Shown here: piece by piece, positions 45,001 through 57,100 of the stretch
Numbering within the stretch: position 1 is the first letter of the stretch
Layout of the letters: each line of letters starts with the position of its first letter
DNA from: Rhea pennata
Lineage: Eukaryota > Chordata > Aves > Rheiformes > Rheidae
Reading direction: 5' to 3'
Assembly (NCBI RefSeq): GCF_028389875.1
Contig: NC_084669.1
Location: 7,959,501 to 8,023,500, forward strand
DNA length: 64,000 nucleotides
The notes under the pieces: model-generated
The model's input: the letters and a program-made list of their open reading frames with translations, nothing else
Databases searched by the model: none
What the model was told of the DNA's origin: nothing
Made by a program: the position numbers and the translations under genes

Positions 45001-47906
45001 GAAAGACAGCTTGTAAAACCTGTGAAGGTTCAACCCAGAAATAGTCAGCCTGCCTAATGTGTCCAAAAACCTATCATCATCATAATCATCCACTCAGTTC
45101 AGAAAACAAAGAAAGAGGATATATTTATTGCTAGCTATTGATACTTTGGTACAAATCTTGGCTTGATCACTAAAGTACACAATTTTATTTATCAGAGTAG
45201 TCTAAAACTTTTGTGTCAGTTTATTAATACTTAGATACCTGCTCCATGTAGGGGACAGGGAAGCAGTCATACACACAAGCTAGAGCACTCTGGCAGTGCA
45301 AGCTGATGAGAAAGGAATAACACAATGTAATGTTTTTGAGACGTGCTTAGCATTACTATTCTATTTTAAAGTTAAATGAAATCCTAGCACTTGTATTACT
45401 AGAGTTTAAACCCTCAAAGGACTATGAGATGATGTGCTTGGACCTTTAGTATACCAGGCACTGCATTGTTTCTGTTTATGCTCTATAAGATGAGGTTTTC
45501 TTTTATTAGGGATTTAATTTGAGATTAATCTATACCTGCTTGCAGCAAAATACCTTAAAAATGGCATAGTATTCAATTAACTATTTTGCATGTTCCTGTG
45601 ATCATTTGCCAAAACAAGTGAGAAACAGAGCACAGGAGCATTGTACATTCCCTGGCTACTTGTCAGAACATAGTTTTTCTCTTGTGTTTCCTAATTATAA
45701 ATGGTCATTTTTTTGGTACTGCTGTGAAGTATTTGTAAACTACAGCACCAATCTGGCCTGTAATGGGAGTTCATTCAAAGGCCATATTTTTTCAGGACAG
45801 GCATCGATACCAATTACCACTTTCAGTTTTTCTCTGGAAGCGTGAGGGTTTTGTCAAGGGCTCTAGAGTCAGTCTGCTAGCCTGAGCTTCAGACACAAAG
45901 CAAAATCAGTTACTCTCATGTTATCTGTGTCACGGTTCTTCATAGTGAAATTTCAGCTACAAATTCTGCTCTCTGTTAGTGAAGCATGAGTTGTGGGATT
46001 ATATATTTAAAAAATAGTCCATTGCAGTATTGAGTCTTTAAACTATACTTGTGAAAAGAAATTATAGAGAAAAGTGTACTTCGGACTTCTGCTGAATCCT
46101 CTTTACTTCGTTGCTGTAGAAGATTGCGTTACCCAACAGAAACATTACCCTCGCAAGGCTTTACGATGGAATTTCAGCTTTCATCTGAGTTTAGCTTGTT
46201 GATCCAGCTCTCCTGCATTTTCCAAAACCTTTAAGTAGTTTCCAACAGCTATTCATCCTCTATGACTTTTTAGTAAAAACTTTTAACTGTTACGAGCTTA
46301 TGATAATGTATTTTCAGTTACAGTGTATGTGCATGTGTAGCGCAGAAAATACTTGTTTTTGCAAAATGAGAAGGGGGGATTTTGTGCATTTTTTTTCCTG
46401 ATTTTTGCGTTGAGTAGATTTTTAGAAGTGTGGGCTATTTCTTATTTGTGTTATCAGTCAGATAAATTGGGTTTTTAGATTTTAAGATTCTTTTTCTTTC
46501 AAGATCTCTGGGGCCCTCATACTGTAGCGATGCATGAAGTCTTTGGGTGGACTCATGTTGCTCATCAATGTATAACATCACAATGTGTTTGTTGTAAGTG
46601 ACAGCATAAGTTTCAGATTTTGGTATAGCATTTTCCTGTGAACTAGCACTTCATAAAGCTACTGAGCAGAGCTACACAAAACATGGTCTTGTTTGTTAAA
46701 TCACTGCTAGTGACTGACTGATTTGAAGGACTTAACACTTGTGCCACTATTCAGTAACTCCACCCACTTCTCCAAGTCTCTGCAGGCTTTTCCTAGGCAT
46801 CATCTTACACATAGAAAATGTTTTAAGGTGATATCTTCAAAAAATTGTTTGTTTTTCAGAAACAAAGTAGGAAATGGGGAAATGCAAAATGAGGCAATTG
46901 TGTAATACTGTCTTTCAAAGCTAAAGTAAATGACACATAAATCCAAAGCAATTGAGAAGAATACTTCCTTATGTGAATTGGCATGTGTGTTTTCGTTCTT
47001 TGGCTTCTTTAAACATGCAAATGGAAAACATGCTGAAAATGACACTCAAAAAGCAAGATCACACTCCAGGAGTGCTGGCCACAGTAAACTTGCTATATAT
47101 GCACTGGAACACCCATATATAGGAGCTGCTGCTTTTTTACCTCCTTGTTCTTGAACTTCACTAAGAGCTTACAATTGCTCTGACATTTTCAGCCAAGGAA
47201 GTAATAGTTGTCGCAGAGCAGTATTCTGCGGGCAATTATGTTATCTGATCATTGGAGCAATCCCCCCTAGAAAGGAGCCAATACCATCAAGTTAAATCGT
47301 TACAGAAAGGCAAGATGAACAGAGGGAGAAACAAATAGAGAAAAAGGGGCCCATCTCATTAACAGGGGCCTTTGCTGCAGGGTTCAGAAGAGCGGACAAT
47401 GAAGTTAGCCTGTAAGACAAAGCTGTGGAGTTGCCGTCTGTAGTTGACAGGTCTGAATTCTGTTTTCTAGAGCCTGTTGTGGCTATAGTGGGAGACACCT
47501 GCGGAAAATGTGCCAAAATTAGGGATGACAGCATGAACTTTTCAATAAGCTCTCACCTCTCCTTCCCTTCACCCACCCCTCTAGTTCCCAGTGGGAGAGG
47601 GGAAGCCACACTAAAGAACTAGGCAGGAGAATAGTCATGTGATGGGGAAGGGGGTCAGATACAGACCTTACTGTTACCATCTTTCTGAGCGCTGGTTGGT
47701 TCAGCTTTTTTGACAATTCCTAAAGAACATTTATTCTTTTTACCTAGTAGAGCTTTTAAACTAGTGAATTTTATGCAACTGCATCATTAGAACAGGCAAG
47801 TTACCATCCCTATTGGTTGTGGTCAGCAAGTATATTTTTAAATATTTCTCTCTTGATATTTTGAGTCTAGAAAGGAAGATGTGAAATTTGTTTTCATTAA
47901 ATCACT
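39031..47906. other. Gene-free AT-rich stretch (intergenic, or intron of a divergent gene)
   Basis: No exon of a known gene was recognised on either strand. There are low-complexity runs (about 42660-42685, 43163-43177, 43990-44012). Blocks at about 45600-45845 and 46840-47290 look less random, with several homeodomain-like and octamer-like words, and could be conserved noncoding elements. If the divergent HSPA12A starts in the CpG island, this is its first intron. Confidence 0.55.
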
Positions 47907-48498
47907 GGCATCCTGGGCTGTGTTAGGAAGCATATTACCAGCAGGTCAAGGGAGGTGATCCTCCCCCTCTACTCAGCCCTGATGAGACCACATCTGGAGT
48001 ACTGTGTCCAGTTCTGGGCTCCCTAGTACAAAAGAGATATGGAACTACTGAACAGAGTCCAGTGGAGATCTATGAAGATGATTAGAAATTTGGAGCATCT
48101 CTCTTACGAGACCCTGCAAGAGCTGGGCCTGCTTAGCCTGGAGAAGACTAAGAGGGAATATTATCAATGTCTACAAATACCTTAAGGGAGGATGTTAAGA
48201 GAATGGAGCTGAACTCTTCAGTGGTGCCAAGCGACAGGACAAGAGGCAATAGGCACAAACTGAAACACAGGAAGTTCCACTATAATATGAAGAAAAGCTT
48301 CTTAACTGTGAGGGTGACAGAGCAGTGGAACAGGGTGCCCAGAGAGGTTGTGGAGTCTCTTTTTTTCTGGAGATATTCTAAACTCCCCTGCGCGCAATCC
48401 TGTGCAAGGTGCTCTAGGTGACTCCCCCGCTGAGCAGAGGGTTTGGACTAGATAATCTCCAGAGGTCTCTTCCAACCTCAACCATTCTGTGATTCTGT
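47907..48498 (+). mobile_element. CR1 LINE, 3'-terminal fragment (about 590 bp)
   Basis: The sequence follows the CR1 3' end from GGCATCCTGGGCTGTGTTAG. It includes the end of ORF2 (CACATCTGGAGTACTGTGTC, TGGGCTCCCTAGTACAA), the 3' UTR with GACAGGACAAGAGGCAATAG, TTGGACTAGATAATCTCCAG and CTTCCAACCTCAACC, and the diagnostic terminal repeat ATTCTGTGATTCTGT. It is 5'-truncated, as most copies are, and carries substitutions and small deletions, so it is inactive. No target-site duplication was seen. Confidence 0.95.
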
Positions 48499-49219
48499 TT
48501 ACTAGTGATTTGAATGCAGGTTGAAATGTGCTGCTCACTTGCTCTGACAGGTAAGTCAGAGGTCAAGCCAGGATATATACAGGGATTTCTAGACTTGTTT
48601 TTGTGCTTTAGAAGTCTATATGTTGTTAATGCTTGTAGAGTGGCCTTGAAGTCTACAAATACTTGTTTGAAAAGAGAATGAATGCACTTGTTGGTGTACC
48701 CATATGTGTAGTAAGAGTTCACATGACATAATTTGTACATCCCAAAACATTTATAAAGAAGGGATTTTTACCTGTGCAGTGAACAGTCCTTGTGTATGTG
48801 AACACATTCATGTATATCACCTACCTGTAGAACATTCATTTTCTTATCTTTTGAGTGTACAAATCTTGTTTACTGCATGTGTGTTTTTTTAGTGAGGAGG
48901 GCCTAGAGCCTCAGTCAGAGCTTTTTATGCTAGGCATAGCACAAACACAGAATAGGAGAACCTTTCCTGAAAAGAAACTAAACAGTAATAGTGATTGTGC
49001 TATTGCACTGCACAGCTGGGTATAAGTATCCCCTGTTGAATCCTTATTCTGGCTTTTTGGTTACATACCTTGCTGCATCTCAGTCTCAGAGATTGCGAGT
49101 TATAGGCTATCATCTGATGTACTCTGAAAACATAGTCTTCTGTTTTTCCCTGTCAGGAGATAAATTTAAGTGCAATGCTTCTCCCTTTCTAGTCAGGTCA
49201 GGGTTGAGGAGGGAAGCTT

Positions 49220-49220
<1 letters not shown>

Positions 49221-49255
<35 letters not shown>
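49221..49255 (+). repeat. Poly(T) tract, 35 nt
   Basis: An uninterrupted T run. It could be the poly(A) tail of a minus-strand retrocopy, but no recognisable source sequence lies beyond it. Confidence 0.9.
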
Positions 49256-49261
<6 letters not shown>

Positions 49262-50439
49262 CTGAACATAGAGGGGAAAGGTGCATAGCCAAGTTTTCTT
49301 CTAATACGGTGTTTATGTGGCTTCTAAACACGCAGGGACCAGGACCTCTGGATATGCTAGTGTGTGAGAAAACAACAATATTGTTATTTCAGTTTCTCAT
49401 GCACGAAATTGAGAAAAGTAACTGAGAAGGTAACCTTCCCTTTGTTTGCAGAGGAAGTCTTGTGACTGAGATCTCCAGCATCTTCATCATGAGTACCTTG
49501 TCTGGAAGATTGATTTTAATCTTTTATGATTTTTCTACTTTATTTTGAAATCTGTAAGTGGTAGTCAATGAGCTACAATGTAACAGAATGAATTCCTAAG
49601 AAATGAGAAAATCTTTGGTGGAAAGGTAGTTGTTGCCAGTAACATAGCTATTATAGACTGAGGGAAGAAATTCCAAAACCTAATGTAACAGACTCCTTAT
49701 CTGAACAAGGGCTATATTTTGTGGTTTGCATTGGAGCAAAAAAGAGTTAAAGGGTTGAAGGGAAATAGAGTGTGTGTGGACCAGGAAATGTTCATGGGAA
49801 ACAGAAATAAAATATCTGGGGACTGGACATCCTTCCAAGCCCTATCCAGGTCTTTATTAAAATGTGTATTTTCGATTATTTCATTTTCTTGTGGCTCTTG
49901 ACTCCTGAAACAGATTTTTGGAGGTTGGCCAGGATTGCTATATTGCGGAAACTCCTCAGTTAAAAACCTACAAAAGAAAAAAAAAGTATTAATACACTGT
50001 CTGAAGACTGCATACTCATCTGAAATTATAAATAACATTTTGTGCAGCAGTTGTTGCCAGTAGTGGCTATTGTTTTAAGTAAATTTGGTAATATGTCGAG
50101 TGGTATTTTTTGATGGTCTTCTATCAAAAGTAATGTACAATGATTCCAAGAAGTGATAAGGAAACAGGAGAATATTATGTTTCCTAGGCATGCATCTTTT
50201 TATGTTTCTTGTAGCATTTGATAGTGCCAGCAAAGGGTTGCAGACTTGCTGCGTTAGGTACTTATTCTTGTGTGTAACAAAAGAGCAAATAGTGAAGGAA
50301 TGTGCTTCGAACAATCATATGAATATGTGATTGTATATGTCTGTATTCAAGGGGGCGTTTTGCATGCTCTCTCTTTCAGACATCCCTTTAGGCATGTTGC
50401 AGGTAAGATTGCATTTAGTTCTATTTGTTCTCTCCCCAT

Positions 50440-51110
50440 CCGCCCCCCACTCCCCAAAAGACAGGAGTTTGTTACTGATTGTTTAAGACCTTGCTTCTGC
50501 TTTGAACATGTCCAGTTCTCTTGGAAAAACATTCTCTAAATCCCCATCCCCCTTTAGGGAAAACAAGTGAACTATTCATGCAAAAAAGTGTGTGTGTGGT
50601 TAGGAGAGCCGGGGGTGGGGGGCATGCAGTGCCACCGACAAACCCTATTGAAATGCATTGGCTGTTCATTTACATTCACACTTTTTTTAATAAAAATGTT
50701 AACTAATGATGTTAAATGCTTTGCCAAAGGTCCTGGCGGGTCAGTTGCCGAAGTGCCATTTCTGCCTAATTAGGGCTCTTGTGGCAGTCCAGGGGCCTCC
50801 TGATGCAGTGGGTGACAAGCTGGGAGCTGACAGCTTCAATCGGCTCCAACAGGAAGGTTGGGCTGGTCATGTTTTCTAACTCAGCCAGGTGTTAGCTGAA
50901 TGTAGGGGGGTCTCGGCCAGACCTGAGCATTCGTTTGATCTTCTTCTTTCATTTGCTCTATTTTGAGCTCTTCCCTTTGCCTGTCCCGTCTTGTGTCAAG
51001 GTCAAGAATGAGCTTGACTAAATCAGCAATTTCATTTATCTCTGGGAGATCATTAGCAGTCCTTCTCCCTCCCCTCCCCAAATAAACCTTAGGCACTGGT
51101 GCAGAAAGAG
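50440..51110. promoter_or_regulatory. Candidate conserved noncoding element
   Basis: About 670 bp less AT-rich and higher in complexity than its surroundings, with homeodomain-type words such as CCTAATTAGGG (about 50765) and a nearby TTTGCCAAAGG (about 50721). It also contains a minus-strand frame of 71 codons with a charged helical segment (EINEIADLVKLILDLDTRRD). Either a long-range enhancer or an unrecognised exon; the evidence is composition and words only. Confidence 0.3.
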
Positions 51111-54100
51111 CATTGGTTCCAGAAACTAGGCGTTGAGCAGCCCAAATATAAAAAGAGGTAAGAGGTGATAAATGCAGATGCTTCTCTAAATAAAATCCTT
51201 TTTATTTCTCTGTAGAAAAGCTGTTCTTTAATGTACGTTAAATACTTACATCAAAGCATCCTTGAGTAACCCTCAAAAATGTAAAATCACAAATAAAAGA
51301 CTATAACATGTTTAAAATATTATTTCGCTATTGTAGTAACAATAGTGTTTTCTCAAAAAAAACCAACTAATCAAACAAAAAAAAAAGAAGATGAATAAGG
51401 TTTTTCCCTTGACCTCACCTGTTTCTTAGTGGCACATGAGCCATCTTCATGTGTGGCCGCATGCTTTTGATTGATAATTGGCCAATCTTATGAGTCTTGA
51501 CGTCTGGTTACTATAAAATTGGACCATTGGCATATTGAGGAATTGGCTTTTTTTAATGGGTTGCATCTTGACTTGGTTAATCAATATCACTTTAACTTTA
51601 GTTGAGTTATGCATATTTGTTAACTGAAAAAGTAGTCCTTTATTTCTAAATGTAAAAACATTACTGACTATTGTATAAATAACAGAAAAGGATTCCAAAA
51701 TGCTTTACCAAATAAAGGCACAAAGTAATACAAAATTTAAATACTTTAGTTTTTTTTTGTCCTTGATAAAATTCTGCTTTTCAGATCTTAAACTGAGAAA
51801 TCTAAAACCTAGTTGTAAACAAATGAATTTAACTGTTCCCTATTTATATAAATAATTTGAATGTTACTATGTGCAGGAATTGCTTTGGCCACTACTGGAA
51901 TGAAACTTATGCTAAGGTAAAAAGGTTGCAGTTGGGTAATAATAAGCAACTAGTTAGTAACACACAATAATGTTAAAGACAGGAAACAAAGGAAATTATA
52001 TCACTTGATAGATGTAGTCAATGATAGCAATTATTATTTTTTTTGAAAACAGGAGGATTACAATAAACAATTACATCCTTTCTTTTTAATGACGTTAAAC
52101 TGTTTTTTTTCTCCTTCATCATCCTTGATCCAAAAGACATCTCTAGGAAATTCAGCTGTAGAGAAAACAAGTACTATTTCATTGAATTCAGAAAAAATAT
52201 AGCTATAGCACAGTTGTAAAAAGGAACTGACAGCTCAAATGCTGTTACACTTTATGAAAACAGGAACTTTTAAAGTGTAATTCTATTCCAGAATTTTGTT
52301 AAATATTCCTTTTTCAGTAATGACCACTATTCTCATCATAGCAAGAAATTCCAAACCGGGAGATACTATTTTTTTAATTCTGTTTATTAAGATTATATCC
52401 CTATCTTTCAAAAGAGATAAATATTGAAATAAAGAGTTGTGGTTCTTTCTTTCAGAAGAAAATTTAACTAGAGAAAATAACGAGTTGCATTATCCTTTTC
52501 TGATCAGCTTTCTAGATTTCTACTGTATATACAGCTTTCATTACATTGTCAGTAAAAAGTTTGGCACGCAGAGCAGCTGCTGGCTAGATAACAAACCTGC
52601 AGAGTAATTTTCAGAGGGGATTTTTTTTTCTTTTGACACAATTATTCAGAAGAAAAAGCAGTTTTGCTTGTATTATGAATATAGAGCTATTTCATTGATT
52701 CTTGGAGCCAAAATCAAAGAACGTGAAGCAGAATGCTTGGTATTTATTTCTGCATTACTGATTTCCTGCATTCTAAAAGAATTCTAGACTTGTTTCAATA
52801 GAATTGACTATTTCATGTTGGTAACAATGACAATGTACAGACTTATTGCCAAATTGTTCCAGTGGGAGCACTGTGATGATGCAAATGTTCTCTGATAATA
52901 TCAAAAAGGGCAAGTACTAATCTGGTAATACCAAATTTAAATCATAATTTTCTGCATGCTATGCACTGTCTTCATATGTAGTTGATCTACTGTCATAATA
53001 TATACATCTCATCATGTTTCAGAAATGCACATATGCCTAAAAGAGTAGGTAATTAATTTTTGTTGCACTCTGTAAAAATATTCTTTCTGTACATGTGATA
53101 CCCTACAAATCATCTGCTGAACAAAAATACACACCAAATATGCACTGTTTACCTATTAAAGGGCAGTTCCAGGAAAGATGAGGTTGTCGTGAGAAGTTAC
53201 TCAATTATGAAAAGGGTAGCAAAGTACAGAACACCACAAAATTAATGCTATTTTATTTAAAGACAGTTATTGAAATCTATCGTTGTCTCCCTATCTTATT
53301 GTATCCACATATTGTAGCACATACAGTACTCTAAAATGCATGTATAATTCATGAATCTTAAAATGGATATGTGGGGAGGACAGTGCTGCTGTACAAACCT
53401 GTTTCCTCTATTCTATACAGTTTTGAGAGTTGCAGAAATTATGCTGCTGTAGCCTACTCTGAGTAGTATTTTTTTGCATTGAACTGCAGTGTTCATCAAT
53501 CCAAGCACCCTGCCTTGTAGTCACTCTTCATAAAGTGAACTGAACCAAGGAAACAGAGTCAGGCTTTGCTCTGAATTTATTTTCCATTTATTATGTTCAG
53601 AAATGTGTTTTTTCATCATTTTTCTCCCAAAGCATTAACTGCATTGCCCCAGCAGAATATTCACATTGTGAAAGTTTAATTGCTTTCTGCCTTTATGACT
53701 AGCTAGTTCATGTGTATATTATTCTGAGAAGTTATTTCATTATTTGTTACTGATTGTGGTAATATTTTGTGCATTTTTTTTTCACAGATGAAATATAAAC
53801 CCCTTTATTGAGGTTTTGTTTGTGAATTTGGGACAAAGTTGTTATGTATGATTTACTCAGTCTGAGCCAAAGCAGGAAGAAAAGCCATGCACAGATAGGG
53901 AAAATTCTGCTCTTTTGCAGAAATCTTTACAATTCAGAGCAATTGTGGTTTGCCACCCTCACAAGAAAAATCTCGGAGTGGCTCAGAACTGGTACTTATT
54001 TTAGACCATAGCTGTCTGTTAGGAATAGTCATGACCTTAGAGGTAAAGGGTATGTTAGCAATCCTTCCTGCTCTCGCTGATTTGCACATTAGAGGAAGGT

Positions 54101-57100
54101 AGTGCCAGTCACCTTCTTAATAGAGCCTTCTTAATTCTTTTGCAGTTTAGGGCAGGAACAAACTGTGAGGCCTGAGCAATGACCCATGAAGCCAGTGGAG
54201 ATACACCCACTGACCTGCAGTTAGCAATGATTCAAGGCCTTAATGATCGTATATATTTCCACTATTTTCAATCTTTCCTTTCTATCTCAGATCAGTAGAC
54301 TCTATCTGTTAAAGCTAAATAATGTGACATGAGGTCTGAAGAAGGCGCAAACAGAACAGATTTCTGTCCTTCAAGAGGAAGCTTGAAAACAACAGGGAAT
54401 AATTGCATAGAAATGCAAGAATGCTCAGGTAACTGATCAGATTTATATGCCTGATCCTTGCATGATGCGAATAGAAGATCGACCTGTCCCTGAACTCTCC
54501 TGGCAGCTTCAGGGAATGACTTAAATGAGATCAGCTAAAACGATCATACTAGATGGGTTTTAATGATTAGTCAAACCGATTTATCAGCTTGTTTCTCATT
54601 GGTACTTTCCTTCCATCACCATACACAGGCTGGCTTTACAGACTGGCTGCACCTTGTAGATGAAACAATTAAGAATATTGGAAGTACAGCTTTTGTGTTG
54701 ATAAGTTGCTTTGTTAAATACTTACGTATATGATACACAGTTGTAATAGGTCAGAAACAAACTATCATTGAGTTAACTTCTGGAATTCTTGCCTTTTCAA
54801 GCCTGATTTTTTGGCAAAGTTAGATTGTTCCCATCCCCAAAGATGTAAGATTTAAGCCATTCTCTGCTCTTCTGTAGTTCAGTTTTTGGACCAGACTCAG
54901 AATCTCATTTTATATAGTAACAGCTCAAAGTGCGTATTAATGCTGTAGCAATTGTATGCATGGACAGTTGAGTCTCGAGCTGTCCTTATTTTTAAAGGGA
55001 TCCTTAGGTGATATGTGTAAGTCTTAATCTAATGGTTGAGAAGAATGGTAACCTGTTTCTGAGTTTGCAAAGAAGAATGAAAACAGAATATTAATATCAT
55101 TTTTTTGCATGATCCATGCTTTCCCTCATTTCACAAAAAGAACTGCTTTTGATTGACAGACTCAAATTTACAACCATAAATAATTTTATTTCATATTTAT
55201 ACAGTATGGTTTGACATCTCTGAATCTGGCTACAGGTTAAAATCTTTCAACATCCACATTGAAACAGGCTTAAACCTTCCAAGCCCACAAAAATGTTCAT
55301 TTTATTGAAGTAGTAGTCAAATACGGAAAAATCTGTAACAATCAGTCGATAATATTCCTGCTCTAGTCTTAAATATTTGAGACGATAAGAATGAAAAACA
55401 AGAGCGCTCTATTAATCTTCATCTAAACTTTAGGGGGGGCTGTTGAGGAAAGAGAATATTCCAAATGAACATAACAGACCAAATTCCAGAATGATTAGAG
55501 TCTACAATATAAGTACAATATAAGTATTGTATAATTAATTAACGTTTGTAGCAGTTAATTCAGTGTGTAGTCAAGAGTGGTATATGAGGAAATAAAGTCT
55601 GCTTCTAGCATTTATCACAGCCAAAGTTAGTGATATAATTATGTTGTAGTGGGAAAGCTTACACAAAAACATACGTATTAATATCGTTTAAGATTATTAG
55701 TATGATTCAATATTTTTAATGTTTTTAAACAGGAGACTAGTAGTTAACCTAATGAAAATCTTGTAATTACTACTTTGGCAAAGTGAGTATTTATTAACTC
55801 ATGTTCTTAATTACTGTCACAAATATCCACCTTGGGATTAAAGATCTACCCCACATCAATAAAATGAGCAGTATTTAACCCAAAGGCAGTAAGGCTTTTG
55901 TCTCATAATGAACCAAAATGGGAATTTCCTGTTATTTTTCGTAGAATTCATGTTATATATTCAAATAATAATAAAAAAGGAAAAGTTTATTTCTAGAATT
56001 ACTTCTTACGTTGTTTCTGAATTGCTTCTGAATCTCAATGTCCATTTTTTTAGTGATTCCTAGATACTTAAAGTTGCAAAGATAATAAGAACTGTGAATA
56101 TAACCCAAAAAAAGTATTTCTAGGGCTTCTGTAAAATCACTTCTGGAATAAGTTTTATATTTCTTGCATATATTCAGTGGGTTGATGACACTGAAACTTA
56201 ATGATACCAATTCAGATGTCACTATTGACTATTCACTGCTGATTAGCTGCCTTTTAAGGTGTTTTTTTAATGGGATCATGGCATGAAGACTGCATAACTT
56301 CCTGTGAGTGCCATTTTATTTGACAGTAGAATTAAGTACTGTTTTGAACAATCATGACATCTGTTTAGTTTCCTTATGAACAAATGGAGAGAAGGAGGTT
56401 CTGACTTAGGTGTGCCTAGTCCTTCATCTTCCTGAGAACACCTATGTCAGATATCCTGGGCCCTCTCCCTTCCCCAGAGGGGTCTGTTGTTTGCAGAACA
56501 GATGTCACTAGTGTTTAGTGTCTTCGCCTTTGAACCTGTATGAAGTGTGCAGCCTCACATAGCTGGGACCCAGTCGTGAATGTGCTGAGTGCACCTACTT
56601 TGCCAGCCCACATACGGTGCTAAAATATTAGCTGGCTTAATAGGGTTGCAGATCAGATGGCACACTTGGGTCCTGCAGGGAGAGAAAGCAGACGTCTACA
56701 CAGAGCAAAACCAGGAAAAAAATAAGTAGGTAGAAAGAACAAATCATCTGTCCGTCACCCTGCAAAGGCTTGTAATGAATAGGTAAGTGCTAATAGGAGA
56801 TACCAATACTGTACCTTCTCCATATGGACACGTTCCCAGATACATGTGGTTTTTCTATTCCTGTATCCAACACAGAAACTACACAATGTTCTCTTTTCAC
56901 TTTCTGTCTTTTTATTGAGATCTTCTGCAGCTTGTGGTAATACATTTCTTTTCTTTCTTTTTTTTTCCTATTATTTACAGCTAAAGACTTGCACAGTATC
57001 TCCAAACCTTTCTGATAGACTCCATAAAGAAGGAAATGATTTAGGGAATAAAATCTTTGAATGTATTTTTTTGAAAAATATTAGGACTAAAGCTGCCTTA

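Noticed and set aside
48167-48740. Open frames on both strands over the CR1 region
   Set aside because: They lie in the CR1 3' UTR or its antisense and do not represent host genes.
49221-49255. Poly(T) run as the tail of a processed pseudogene on the minus strand
   Set aside because: The sequence to its left shows no recognisable retrocopied gene; simple repeat is the safer call.
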